This document shows positions 1 through 6,126 of a DNA stretch of 11,590 nucleotides, one piece after another. The position numbers and the translations under genes are program-made. The notes beneath the pieces were generated by a model. It was not told the origin of the DNA. It did no database searches and saw only the letters and a program-made list of their open reading frames with translations. Source of the stretch: Oscillospiraceae bacterium (GTDB lineage Bacteria; Bacillota_A; Clostridia; Oscillospirales; Oscillospiraceae); NCBI GenBank assembly GCA_016302005.1, contig JAEDOK010000047.1:1-11590 (forward strand), written 5' to 3'. Positions within the stretch are counted from its first letter, which is position 1; each line of letters begins with the position of its first letter.

Positions 1-83
1 GCCATCATCCGCTCCATCTGGGTCTGCGGCGCGGGCAGCAGCTCCATAAAGCCCGACAGCGTGCGCGGTTTCAGTTTTTCCAT
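1..83 (-). CDS. hisS: Probable histidine--tRNA ligase, N-terminal fragment
   Basis: Only the first 27 codons are inside the window; the gene runs off the left edge. The visible peptide starts MEKLKPRTLSGFMELLP and continues with a Gln/Met-rich helix start. This resembles the N-terminus of a subgroup of class II histidyl-tRNA synthetases, where an 'LSGFxELLP' segment takes the place of the usual 'PRGTxDxLP' motif before motif 1. If so, the enzyme charges tRNA-His in the cytoplasm. The ATG is preceded by AGGA at five bases. The gene lies downstream of dapB on the same strand, separated by 189 bp that contain a palindromic repeat, so it may or may not share the dapAB transcript. Identification rests on a short peptide recalled from the family, so a HisZ-like paralogue or another class II synthetase relative is possible. 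Confidence 0.5.
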   Translation of the reverse strand, partial: MEKLKPRTLSGFMELLPAPQTQMERMM

Positions 84-128
84 AATGTTCCTCTCATTTT
101 TTCTTTTACATATATTCTCATAAAACGC

Positions 129-163
129 GGCAATCTCGGCACGCTGAGGAAAGCAATCCCATT
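129..163. repeat. Partial extra end of the 92-bp palindromic repeat
   Basis: The stretch begins GGCAATCTCG and ends AATCCCATT. It matches the right-hand end and flank of the full repeat copy at 164-255 (GGCAATCTCG followed by AGTCCCAGTT) and of the copy at 2134-2224 (GGCAATCTCA followed by ACTCCCATT). It abuts the left end of the first full copy. It looks like a remnant, or like a flanking module that belongs to the same repeat family. Confidence 0.4.
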
Positions 164-255
164 AGATTGCCACAACCAGTGTGCGCACTGGTTTCGCAAT
201 GACAAGGAGGGTACCTTTTCCTGTCATTGCGAGGAGCGCAACGACGTGGCAATCT
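164..255 (+). repeat. 92-bp palindromic intergenic repeat, copy 1
   Basis: The element is bounded by terminal inverted repeats AGATTGCCAC and GTGGCAATCT. Inside is a perfect hairpin at 174-193 (AACCAGTG, loop TGCG, CACTGGTT) and an inner inverted pair TCGCAATGACA / TGTCATTGCGA around a ~17 bp spacer. The reverse complement of 2134-2224 matches it almost perfectly outside that spacer. It has no coding capacity and looks like a MITE- or REP-like foldback element. It sits between dapB and the leftmost gene, downstream of dapB, where its hairpin could affect mRNA stability, although there is no U-tract to make it a simple terminator. Confidence 0.75.
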
Positions 256-272
256 CGTGCAGGCAGTCCCAG

Positions 273-980
273 TTAAAACAGCAGTTCTTCGAGGGAATAC
301 CAGCCGGCGGGCTTTGATGCAAGGGCTTCTGCTGCGCGCAGGGCACCGGCGGCGAAGATTTTGCGGCTCGACGCCTTATGCGTGATCTCCAAAATCTCGT
401 CCTCTCCGAAGAAGCTGACCGTATGCTCCCCCGCGACCGTGCCACCGCGCAGGGAGAAAACGCCGATCTCCTCCTTTTTCCGTTTGCCGCAGAGTCCCTC
501 TCTGCCGTGCACGACAAGCGCCTCGCCGTCGGGATCCAGCGCCTGCAAGAGCAGCTTCGCCGTGCCGCTCGGCGCATCGACCTTCTGATTGTGATGCAGC
601 TCGACGATCTCCTTGTCCCAATCGGCAAGCACCTGCGCATACTCGCGGAGCATCTTGCGCATCACAGCCACACCCGTGGAATAGTTTGCCGTCCAAATGA
701 CCGGAACCGTCTCGGATGCCTCATGCAGCGCGGCAAAATCCGGTTCGGTCAGACCCGTCGTGCCGCTGACCAGGGGCGTGCCCGTCCGCTTTGCATAGGC
801 AAGCAGATGCGGCAGCGCGCCGACACCCGAAAAATCCACACAGACATCTGCCTGCGGTGCGGTTTCATAATTCTCCACGCAGTCAATGTCCGCATGGCCG
901 ACAATCTGCCAGCCCTTTTCCAGCGCCAGCGCCTCGACCATGTGACCCATTTTGCCGTAACCGCTCAAAAAAAGCTTCAT
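273..980 (-). CDS. dapB: 4-hydroxy-tetrahydrodipicolinate reductase DapB
   Basis: DapB performs the NAD(P)H-dependent reduction of 4-hydroxy-tetrahydrodipicolinate to tetrahydrodipicolinate, the second committed step of diaminopimelate/lysine synthesis in the cytoplasm. The 235-residue product shows the nucleotide-binding GYGKMG loop (7-12), DFS (49-51), SGTTG (72-76) and ANYSTGV (98-104). The catalytic signature ELHHNQKVDAPSGTA follows, with His129-His130 and Lys133, and then GGTVAGEHTVSFFGEDE (179-195). It is shorter than the ~270-residue Escherichia coli enzyme, but all family motifs are present in order, so it appears intact. The ATG overlaps the dapA stop codon in an ATGA, which implies translational coupling. 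An AGGAGG within the last dapA codons serves as ribosome binding site. It is transcribed from the dapA promoter. Confidence 0.97.
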   Translation of the reverse strand: MKLFLSGYGKMGHMVEALALEKGWQIVGHADIDCVENYETAPQADVCVDFSGVGALPHLLAYAKRTGTPLVSGTTGLTEPDFAALHEASETVPVIWTANYSTGVAVMRKMLREYAQVLADWDKEIVELHHNQKVDAPSGTAKLLLQALDPDGEALVVHGREGLCGKRKKEEIGVFSLRGGTVAGEHTVSFFGEDEILEITHKASSRKIFAAGALRAAEALASKPAGWYSLEELLF

Positions 981-1876
981 TGTGCCTCCTCCTGCACGGG
1001 AAGTCCCGCTTCGCGCATGATCTTCGCCAGCTTTGCGCGGTTCTCCGGTGCCATCGGGTACATCGGCATACGGAAGAACCCTGCCTTGAGTCCCATCAAA
1101 TTCATCGCTTCCTTCACGGGGATCGGATTGACCTCCATAAAGAGGGCGTTGATGAGATCGAGATAACGAAGCTGCGTTTGGAGCGCCTTTTCGCGCCGTC
1201 CCTCCAAATAGTCCGTGACCATGTCATGCACCTCGCGGGGCATGATATTCGCCCAAACCGAGATCACGCCAGACGCGCCCACAGACAGCAGCGGCACGGT
1301 GATGTCGTCGTTGCCGCAGTACATCACGAAATCGTCGCTTAAATAACGGGCAACCTTCATCGCGTAGGACATATCGCCGCTTGCCTCCTTGATGCCCATC
1401 ACATTCGGATGGGTCGAGAGGCGGCGCACGACCTCGGGCGAGATCTTGCAGCCGGTGCGCCCGGGGACATTATAAAGAATGATCGGCGAGGAAGCCGCGT
1501 CCGCCGACATCATGAAATGGCGGTACATACCCTCCTCGTTCGTTTTGACATAGTAAGGGCTGATGCAAAGCAGCGCGTCCGCACCTAACTGTGAATAGAT
1601 CACGCTCTTGTGCTTCTGCATCTCGCTGGAGTTCGAGCCGCTGCCCGCAATAATGGGAATTCTCCCATTTGCATGAGCAATGACACATTCAAGCGTCTTA
1701 ATATCCTCTTCCAAAGTCGTTGAGGCGGTCTCGCCCGTCGTACCGAGGACTAAGATCGCGTCGGTCTTGTTCGCAATATGCCAATCAACAAGCGCACGCA
1801 GTCTGCCATAGTCGGCGGAGCCGTCCTTGTTGAAAGGAGTCACCAAAGCAACAATAGAGCCGGTGATTTTCTTCAT
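977..1876 (-). CDS. dapA: 4-hydroxy-tetrahydrodipicolinate synthase DapA
   Basis: DapA condenses pyruvate with L-aspartate semialdehyde, entering the diaminopimelate/lysine branch that feeds peptidoglycan and protein synthesis. The 299-residue (beta/alpha)8 aldolase shows GTTGE (45-49), YNVPGRT (135-141) with the catalytic Tyr135 and substrate-binding Arg140, and GIKEASGD (161-168) with the Schiff-base Lys163. Length and motif order are normal for the family. I place the start at the ATG at 1876: it lies nine bases after a perfect AGGAGGT (1892-1886). The in-frame TTG at 1882 is only three bases from that site and would add Met-Ile. The gene is first in a two-gene operon with dapB. No lysine riboswitch is recognisable upstream, so any lysine control would have to work at the enzyme or through another mechanism. 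Confidence 0.97.
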   Translation of the reverse strand: MKKITGSIVALVTPFNKDGSADYGRLRALVDWHIANKTDAILVLGTTGETASTTLEEDIKTLECVIAHANGRIPIIAGSGSNSSEMQKHKSVIYSQLGADALLCISPYYVKTNEEGMYRHFMMSADAASSPIILYNVPGRTGCKISPEVVRRLSTHPNVMGIKEASGDMSYAMKVARYLSDDFVMYCGNDDITVPLLSVGASGVISVWANIMPREVHDMVTDYLEGRREKALQTQLRYLDLINALFMEVNPIPVKEAMNLMGLKAGFFRMPMYPMAPENRAKLAKIMREAGLPVQEEAQ

Positions 1877-1904
1877 AATCAAATGACCTCCTAACCTCTG
1901 TCAA

Positions 1905-1945
1905 CGAAACCGCAGCGCGCAATGGGCGCGTATGCCGCAATTTCG
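1905..1945 (-). promoter_or_regulatory. Stem-loop in the dapA leader
   Basis: On the dapA strand this segment folds as an 11-bp stem (CGAAATTGCGG with CTGCGGTTTCG, including G-U pairs), a four-base bulge, and an apical CGCGC-CCATT-GCGCG hairpin. It ends 12 bases before the dapA ribosome binding site and lies wholly inside the inferred ~90-nt leader. It could affect translation or mRNA stability. There is no evidence for a ligand, and it is too small to be a lysine riboswitch. Confidence 0.35.
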
Positions 1946-1969
1946 AAACTCTCCCAGTCTTCCGCATAC

Positions 1970-1998
1970 AGGATAGCATTTTTTCTCCGAAAATGCAA
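1970..1998 (-). promoter_or_regulatory. Likely sigma-A promoter of dapA-dapB
   Basis: On the minus strand there is TTGCAT (1998-1993), a 17-bp spacer, and TATCCT (1975-1970) preceded by TGC, which makes an extended -10. Each hexamer matches consensus at four of six positions. The predicted start near 1963 gives a leader of about 87 nt to the dapA ATG. It is placed back to back with the plus-strand promoter at 2044-2072. Confidence 0.5.
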
Positions 1999-2043
1999 GG
2001 CTTTTTCTATTCTTCCCCCTTTTCCTCTTTTTCACGCCAACGC

Positions 2044-2072
2044 TTGAAGCAACCGCTGCGCTGTGGTATAAT
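2044..2072 (+). promoter_or_regulatory. Strong sigma-A promoter upstream of alaX
   Basis: TTGAAG (2044-2049), a 17-bp spacer, and a perfect TATAAT (2067-2072) preceded by TGG, an extended -10. It points at alaX, whose start is about 230 nt downstream of the predicted transcription start. No gene lies between, so the transcript would carry a long leader containing the 91-bp repeat and a 20-bp palindrome. A separate small RNA is possible but unsupported. Confidence 0.6.
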
Positions 2073-2133
2073 AAATAATATTGTAGGTATTTGACAGTTT
2101 CTTCACCACCACTTTCTTGAAAGTGCCTACACA

Positions 2134-2224
2134 AGATTGCCGCGTCGCTGCGCTCCTCGCAATGACACGGAAATCTTCCCTTTTGTCATTGCGAAACCAG
2201 TGCGCACACTGGTTGTGGCAATCT
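2134..2224 (-). repeat. 91-bp palindromic intergenic repeat, copy 2 (inverted)
   Basis: This is the inverted counterpart of 164-255, bounded by AGATTGCC and GGCAATCT. Its reverse complement has the same first ~41 bases as copy 1 and a near-identical last ~33 bases (two substitutions, in the AGCGAC and GCGG positions). Only the central ~17-bp spacer differs. It lies in the leader of alaX. The pair of inverted copies brackets dapAB. Confidence 0.75.
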
Positions 2225-2252
2225 CATTTAGGTACTCCCATTCGATAGTTCC

Positions 2253-2284
2253 TACACCGGCGGGGACATGTCCCCGCCCTACAG
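2253..2284. repeat. Short GC palindrome (GGCGGGGACATGTCCCCGCC), copy A
   Basis: Positions 2259-2278 form a perfect 20-bp palindrome, followed by CTACAG. The core GCGGGGACATGT and the end CCCGCCCTACAG recur at 9179-9219. This is a second, different intergenic repeat family. Here it lies about 30 bp ahead of the alaX start, close to the ribosome binding site, so its hairpin might influence alaX translation. Confidence 0.6.
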
Positions 2285-2308
2285 TTTCGATATTACGGAG
2301 GAAGCAAA

Positions 2309-3463
2309 ATGCCGACAGAGAGATTATATTATGTAGATCCATATCAGACGGAAGCGGAGGCTACCGTGCTTTCGTGTGAGGAGGCAAAGGGCGGCTGGCG
2401 CGTCATTCTTGACCGCACGGTCTTCTACCCGACGGGCGGCGGACAGCCCTGTGACCTCGGCACGCTTGCCACAGCACAAGTGCTCGATGTCAGCGAAGCG
2501 GGCGAGGAGGTCGTGCATCTGTGCGACCGGCCGCTTCCCGTGGGCGAGACGGTCATATGCCGCATTGATTGGACGCGCCGCTTCTCCCTCATGCAGCAGC
2601 ATTCGGGGGAGCACATCGTCTCAGGCATCATTCACAGCCGTTTCGGGTATGATAATGTCGGCTTCCACATGGGCAGCGAGGCGATCACCATCGACTATAC
2701 CGGCGAGATCACGCCGCAGGAGCTGAAGGAGATCGAGCTTGCCGCAAACGAGGCGATTTGGAAAAATGTTAAAACGGAGATCTTCTACCCCGACGCGGAC
2801 ACTCTTGCCGCCCTTCCCTACCGCAGCAAAAAGGCGCTGACCGGCGCGGTGCGTATCGTCCGTTTCCCCGACCTTGACACCTGCGCCTGCTGCGGGCTGC
2901 ATGTTGCGCAAACAGGCGAGATCGGACCGGTCAAGCTGCTCTCCGTCACGCGCTTTCACGCAGGCTCCCGGATCGAGCTGCTCTGCGGCAGGCAGGCGCT
3001 TGCCTATTTCGGCGCGATCTATGACCAAACCCGCGAAATTTCCGCCCTGCTTTCCGCAAAGCCGCTGCAAATCGCCGCCGCTGCCGCAAGGCAGAAGGAG
3101 GAACTTGGCGCGGCGCAGTACCGCGTCACACAGCTGGAAAACGAACTGTTTGCGCACAAAGCGCAGGCGCTTGCGGACAAGGGTGATGTCCTGCTGTTTG
3201 AAAACGCCATGCAGCCGAACGCCGTGCGCCGCCTTGCGGACGCGGTGCTCTCCGTCTGCGGCGGACGCTGCGCGGTATTTGCGGGAGCGGACGGCGCGTA
3301 TCAATACGCCATCGGCACGCAGCAGGGCGACCTCAAGGAATTCTGCCGCGCAATGAACGCCGCTTTGCAAGGGCGAGGCGGCGGAAAAGCGGGCTTTGTG
3401 CAAGGCTCTGTCTCCGCTTCGCGGTCGGAGATCGAATCGTTTTTCGCAAAGGAAAAGCGATAA
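2309..3463 (+). CDS. alaX: Alanyl-tRNA editing protein, AlaX-L type with DHHA1 domain
   Basis: This stand-alone homologue of the AlaRS editing region is expected to hydrolyse mischarged Ser-tRNA-Ala (or Gly-tRNA-Ala) in the cytoplasm. The 384-residue product has a small N-terminal barrel with FYPTGGGQP (39-47). The zinc-binding editing core follows, with HSGEH (98-102, HxxxH) and CCGLH (194-198, CxxxH). A helical, probably coiled-coil linker occupies about 235-290. A C-terminal DHHA1 (C-Ala-like) domain ends in GRGGGKAGFVQG (355-366). No aminoacylation domain is present, so this is not alaS. The ATG is preceded by GGAGG seven bases upstream (2297-2301). It has its own strong promoter at 2044-2072. 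Its last 163 bases overlap the convergent deacetylase gene. Family assignment is firm; the precise substrate is inferred. Confidence 0.9.
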   Translation: MPTERLYYVDPYQTEAEATVLSCEEAKGGWRVILDRTVFYPTGGGQPCDLGTLATAQVLDVSEAGEEVVHLCDRPLPVGETVICRIDWTRRFSLMQQHSGEHIVSGIIHSRFGYDNVGFHMGSEAITIDYTGEITPQELKEIELAANEAIWKNVKTEIFYPDADTLAALPYRSKKALTGAVRIVRFPDLDTCACCGLHVAQTGEIGPVKLLSVTRFHAGSRIELLCGRQALAYFGAIYDQTREISALLSAKPLQIAAAAARQKEELGAAQYRVTQLENELFAHKAQALADKGDVLLFENAMQPNAVRRLADAVLSVCGGRCAVFAGADGAYQYAIGTQQGDLKEFCRAMNAALQGRGGGKAGFVQGSVSASRSEIESFFAKEKR

Positions 3464-4125
3464 TATGCCTCTCCCCCCTGCATCGGTGAACCTGCCAGCG
3501 CCGCAAGCTCCGAAACCGTGACAAAGTGGAAGCCCTGCGCGCTTAGCTCGTCGATCACCCGCAGTGCCGCGTCTACGCTTGAATCGGACATATCATGCAT
3601 TAAAACGATGTCCCCATTTTCCGCCTTGCGGATAATATGCGTCGCGACCGCATCGCTGTCCGTCCGCCGCCAGTCCTCAGGATCGACCGACCACAGCACA
3701 ACCGGCAGGTCGGCGCAGATGCTTTGCTGTAAGACCTTCGTGTCATAAATTCCGCCGGGTGGGCGCAGGAGCGTCGGCTGACCGCCGCCTGCCTCCTCAA
3801 TGCAGCGCTGCGCCTTTGACAGGTCGCGGCAGACACCTTCCGCCGAGAGCGAATTGAAAAACTTGTGCGCATAGCCGTGCGTCCCGATCTCATGTCCCTC
3901 CCGCGCGATCCGCGCAGTCAGCTCCGGGTATTGCTCGATCCGATAGCCGCAGAGGAAAAAGGTCGCGTGTACCTCCCGCACGGCAAGACCGTCCAGCAGC
4001 CTCGATGTAAAACGCCCCGAGGGACCGTCGTCAAAGGTCAGCGCCAAATACTTGGGCGTGTCTTCCGCGTAACTCGGCAGCGTTAAAAGGCAGCACAGCA
4101 CTGCCGCGCAGATCATTCGTCTCAT
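3301..4125 (-). CDS. Secreted polysaccharide deacetylase (NodB/CE4 family)
   Basis: CE4 enzymes remove N- or O-acetyl groups from cell-wall sugars such as peptidoglycan GlcNAc, or from other polysaccharides. I start at the ATG at 4125, giving 274 residues: MRRMICAAVLCCLLTLPSYA is a signal peptide with an A-x-A cleavage site near residue 20. A longer frame to 4233 would bury it and overlap rlmA. Catalytic motifs are present in order: TFDDGP (30-35), THGYAH with metal ligands His83/His87, RPPGG (121-125), WSVDPEDW (145-152) and LMHD (175-178). The family-like domain ends near residue 224 (YYRF). Residues ~221-274 are an extra Pro/Arg/Cys-containing tail encoded antisense to the end of alaX, probably non-homologous read-through. 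The gene is divergent from rlmA. A TATACT -10-like box at 4154-4149 is possible, but no good -35 is seen. Substrate unknown. Confidence 0.88.
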   Translation of the reverse strand: MRRMICAAVLCCLLTLPSYAEDTPKYLALTFDDGPSGRFTSRLLDGLAVREVHATFFLCGYRIEQYPELTARIAREGHEIGTHGYAHKFFNSLSAEGVCRDLSKAQRCIEEAGGGQPTLLRPPGGIYDTKVLQQSICADLPVVLWSVDPEDWRRTDSDAVATHIIRKAENGDIVLMHDMSDSSVDAALRVIDELSAQGFHFVTVSELAALAGSPMQGGEAYYRFSFAKNDSISDREAETEPCTKPAFPPPRPCKAAFIARQNSLRSPCCVPMAY

Positions 4126-4198
4126 GGTTTTCCCACCCTTCGCGCAATAGTATACCCGCCTGTCCGCCCGACGGCGCAGGAAAAGAAAGGAATCGCTT

Positions 4199-5008
4199 AT
4201 GCTCGCTCCGCTTTGTCCCATATGTGCCCGCACGCTGCAATGCGGGAAAACCGTCTGGCAGTGTGAAGCCGGACACAGCTTTGATGTTGCGCGTCAGGGT
4301 TATGTCAACCTCTTGACCGTAGACCGCAAGCACTCTCTCCACCCCGGCGACACGCGCGAGATGGTTGTCGCACGGCGGGAATTCTTAGACGCGGGCTATT
4401 ACGCCCCGATTGCGGACACACTGCACTGCCTGCTGCAAACCTACGCCCCCAACGCGCAGAGCGTTCTGGACGCAGGCTGCGGCGAGGGCTACTACCTCGG
4501 CAAGCTTGCGGAGATTCCCGACCGCTGGGGCATCGACATTTCCAAGGAGGCGGTACGCTATGCCGCTGCGCGGGACAAGGGCGCCCATTTTCTGACTGCG
4601 ACCGCTGCGCATCTTCCGTTTTCGGACGGCAGCTTCGACTGTTTGCTCTCGATGTTCGCACTGACGGCAGCGGAGGAATTTGCCCGCGTTTTGCGCGACG
4701 GCGGCATTTTTGTGCAGGTACTCGCGGGAGAAAAGCACCTGCTTGGATTGAAACAAATCATTTATCCCGAATTATTGGGAAAAGAGAAGCAATTGCATCA
4801 GCAGCTGCCGCATTTCTCGCTGCTGCATTCGGAAACACTCCGTTTTTCCTTTACCCTCTCTGACGCGGAAACGGTGCACGACCTGCTCTATATGACGCCC
4901 CATGTCTGGCGCATTTCAAAGGAAGGCGCGGCACGCTTGGCACAGACCGACGCACTGACCGATACCGCAGAGGTCATTTTTAACATCTACGGTAGACAAT
5001 CGCCGTAA
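4199..5008 (+). CDS. rlmA: 23S rRNA (guanine-N1)-methyltransferase, RlmA family
   Basis: RlmA-type enzymes methylate N1 of a guanine in hairpin 35 of 23S rRNA (G745 or G748, depending on the subgroup) using S-adenosylmethionine. In the TlrB branch this affects tylosin/macrolide binding. The 269-residue protein has the N-terminal zinc site Cys6-x2-Cys9...Cys22-x3-His26 followed by SFDVARQGYVNLL (27-39), typical of the family. Next come GDTREMVVARREFLDAGYY (50-68) and the SAM-binding motif VLDAGCGEGYY (89-99). Length is normal and motifs are intact. The ATG has an AAGGA-type ribosome binding site. It is first on the plus-strand block and precedes prfA by 41 bp, but prfA appears to have its own promoter inside the end of this gene. 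Which guanine it modifies cannot be told from sequence by eye. Confidence 0.87.
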   Translation: MLAPLCPICARTLQCGKTVWQCEAGHSFDVARQGYVNLLTVDRKHSLHPGDTREMVVARREFLDAGYYAPIADTLHCLLQTYAPNAQSVLDAGCGEGYYLGKLAEIPDRWGIDISKEAVRYAAARDKGAHFLTATAAHLPFSDGSFDCLLSMFALTAAEEFARVLRDGGIFVQVLAGEKHLLGLKQIIYPELLGKEKQLHQQLPHFSLLHSETLRFSFTLSDAETVHDLLYMTPHVWRISKEGAARLAQTDALTDTAEVIFNIYGRQSP

Positions 5009-5021
5009 ATTCTGCTAAAAT
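4993..5021 (+). promoter_or_regulatory. Likely promoter of the prfA operon
   Basis: TAGACA (4993-4998; five of six matches to TTGACA), a 17-bp spacer, and TAAAAT (5016-5021; five of six) preceded by TGC, an extended -10. It overlaps the last codons and stop of rlmA. The predicted start near 5028 leaves a ~22-nt leader that fits the prfA ATG at 5050. Confidence 0.55.
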
Positions 5022-5049
5022 AAAGGAAAATCAACCATTGGAGAATACC

Positions 5050-6126
5050 ATGCTGGATAAGCTGAAACTTGTGGAAGAAAAATATATCGAGCTGTGCGCC
5101 CGTGCGGAGCAGCCCGATTTTTACGCCGACCCAAAGCGCGCCGCTGCCTATCTCAAGGAGCAAAAGGAGATGGAGCCGGTCATCACGGCGTACCGCGCCT
5201 ATGTCCGGGCGAAACAGGATATGCAGGATGCCTTGGAGCTGATGAGCGGGCAGTCGGACGCAGAATTAAAGGAGCTTTGTCAGGAGGAATACACGGACGC
5301 GAAAAAGCGTGCAGAGGAGCTGGAAAAGGAATTAAAGCTCCTGCTTCTGCCCCATGACCCGAACGATGACAAGAGCGTCATCATGGAAATTCGCGGCGGC
5401 GTGGGCGGCGAGGAGAGCGCCCTGTTTGCCCACAGCCTCTTTCGGATGTATAACCTCTATGCCGCCTCGAAGGGCTGGTCGGTGGAGCTGCTCAACTACA
5501 ACGAGACGGAGCTTGGCGGCGTGAAGGAGGCGGATTTTGAAATTCGCGGCGCGGGCGCCTACTCGCGGCTGAAATTCGAATCGGGCGTGCATCGCGTGCA
5601 GCGCGTGCCCGAGACGGAGTCCGGCGGACGCGTCCACACCTCCACTGCGACGGTCGCCGTCCTGCCCGAGATGGAGGAGGCGGATGTGGATATCCGTCCC
5701 GAAGATATTGAAATGCAGGTCTACCGTTCCTCCGGCGCGGGCGGGCAGCACATCAACAAAACCTCCTCCGCCGTGCGTCTGATTCACAAGCCGACGGGCA
5801 TTGTCGTAGCCTGTCAGGAGGAGCGCAGCCAGTTCCAAAATCGCGAAAAGTGCATGATGATGCTCTCCTCGAAGCTCTATCAGATGGAGCAGGAGCGCAT
5901 CGAGTCGGAATACTCGGGGCAGCGCCGCAGTCAGGTGGGCAGCGGTATGCGCAATGAGAAGATCCGCACCTATAATTTCCCACAGAGCCGCGTCACCGAT
6001 CACCGCATCGGTCTGACGCTTTATAAAATTGACTCCGTCATGAACGGCGACCTCGACGAGATCATCGGCGCACTGATCGCCGCGGATCAGGCGGAAAAAC
6101 TCCGTGAAAGCGGTGAAACACTATGA
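5050..6126 (+). CDS. prfA: Peptide chain release factor 1
   Basis: RF1 recognises UAA and UAG in the ribosomal A site and triggers release of the finished peptide. The 358-residue product has an N-terminal helical domain, then RVPETESGGRVHTSTATV with the Pro-x-Thr codon-recognition motif (PET, 187-189) that marks RF1 rather than RF2. The catalytic GGQ loop is at 231-233 in SSGAGGQHINKTSSAVRL. I choose the ATG at 5050: it gives the family-typical start MLDKLKLVEEKY, has GGAG six bases upstream and fits the promoter. The in-frame TTG at 5038 would add four residues. Its stop overlaps the tsaC start by ATGA. prmC, which methylates the GGQ glutamine and often follows prfA, is not in this position. 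Confidence 0.98.
   Translation: MLDKLKLVEEKYIELCARAEQPDFYADPKRAAAYLKEQKEMEPVITAYRAYVRAKQDMQDALELMSGQSDAELKELCQEEYTDAKKRAEELEKELKLLLLPHDPNDDKSVIMEIRGGVGGEESALFAHSLFRMYNLYAASKGWSVELLNYNETELGGVKEADFEIRGAGAYSRLKFESGVHRVQRVPETESGGRVHTSTATVAVLPEMEEADVDIRPEDIEMQVYRSSGAGGQHINKTSSAVRLIHKPTGIVVACQEERSQFQNREKCMMMLSSKLYQMEQERIESEYSGQRRSQVGSGMRNEKIRTYNFPQSRVTDHRIGLTLYKIDSVMNGDLDEIIGALIAADQAEKLRESGETL

Noticed and set aside
164..255. Repeat copy 1 as an intrinsic terminator for dapB
   Set aside because: The hairpins are strong but no run of U follows on the dapB strand.
129..274. CRISPR-like array, from the recurring GGCAATCT/AGATTGCC blocks
   Set aside because: The blocks are in alternating orientations, unevenly spaced and few, and no cas genes are present.
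378..1166. 262-codon plus-strand open frame antisense to dapB/dapA
   Set aside because: It is the reverse frame of two intact, well-conserved enzymes, has no ribosome binding site and no recognisable domain; long antisense frames are expected at this G+C content.
164..2224. Composite transposon carrying dapAB
   Set aside because: The flanking elements are too small to encode a transposase, no transposase lies between them, and dapAB look like ordinary chromosomal genes; the elements are better read as independent intergenic repeats.
2621..3403. 260-codon minus-strand frame antisense to alaX
   Set aside because: It has no family motif or start signal, and alaX on the other strand is complete with all its motifs.
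4126..4198. AGGGTGG sequence resembling a T-box antiterminator core
   Set aside because: The intergenic region is only 73 bp, with no specifier stem or terminator, and the gene is not linked to an aminoacyl-tRNA pathway.
4126..4233. Longer N-terminus for the deacetylase, starting at 4233
   Set aside because: It would place 36 residues before an obvious signal peptide and overlap the start of divergent rlmA; the ATG at 4125 directly begins the signal peptide.
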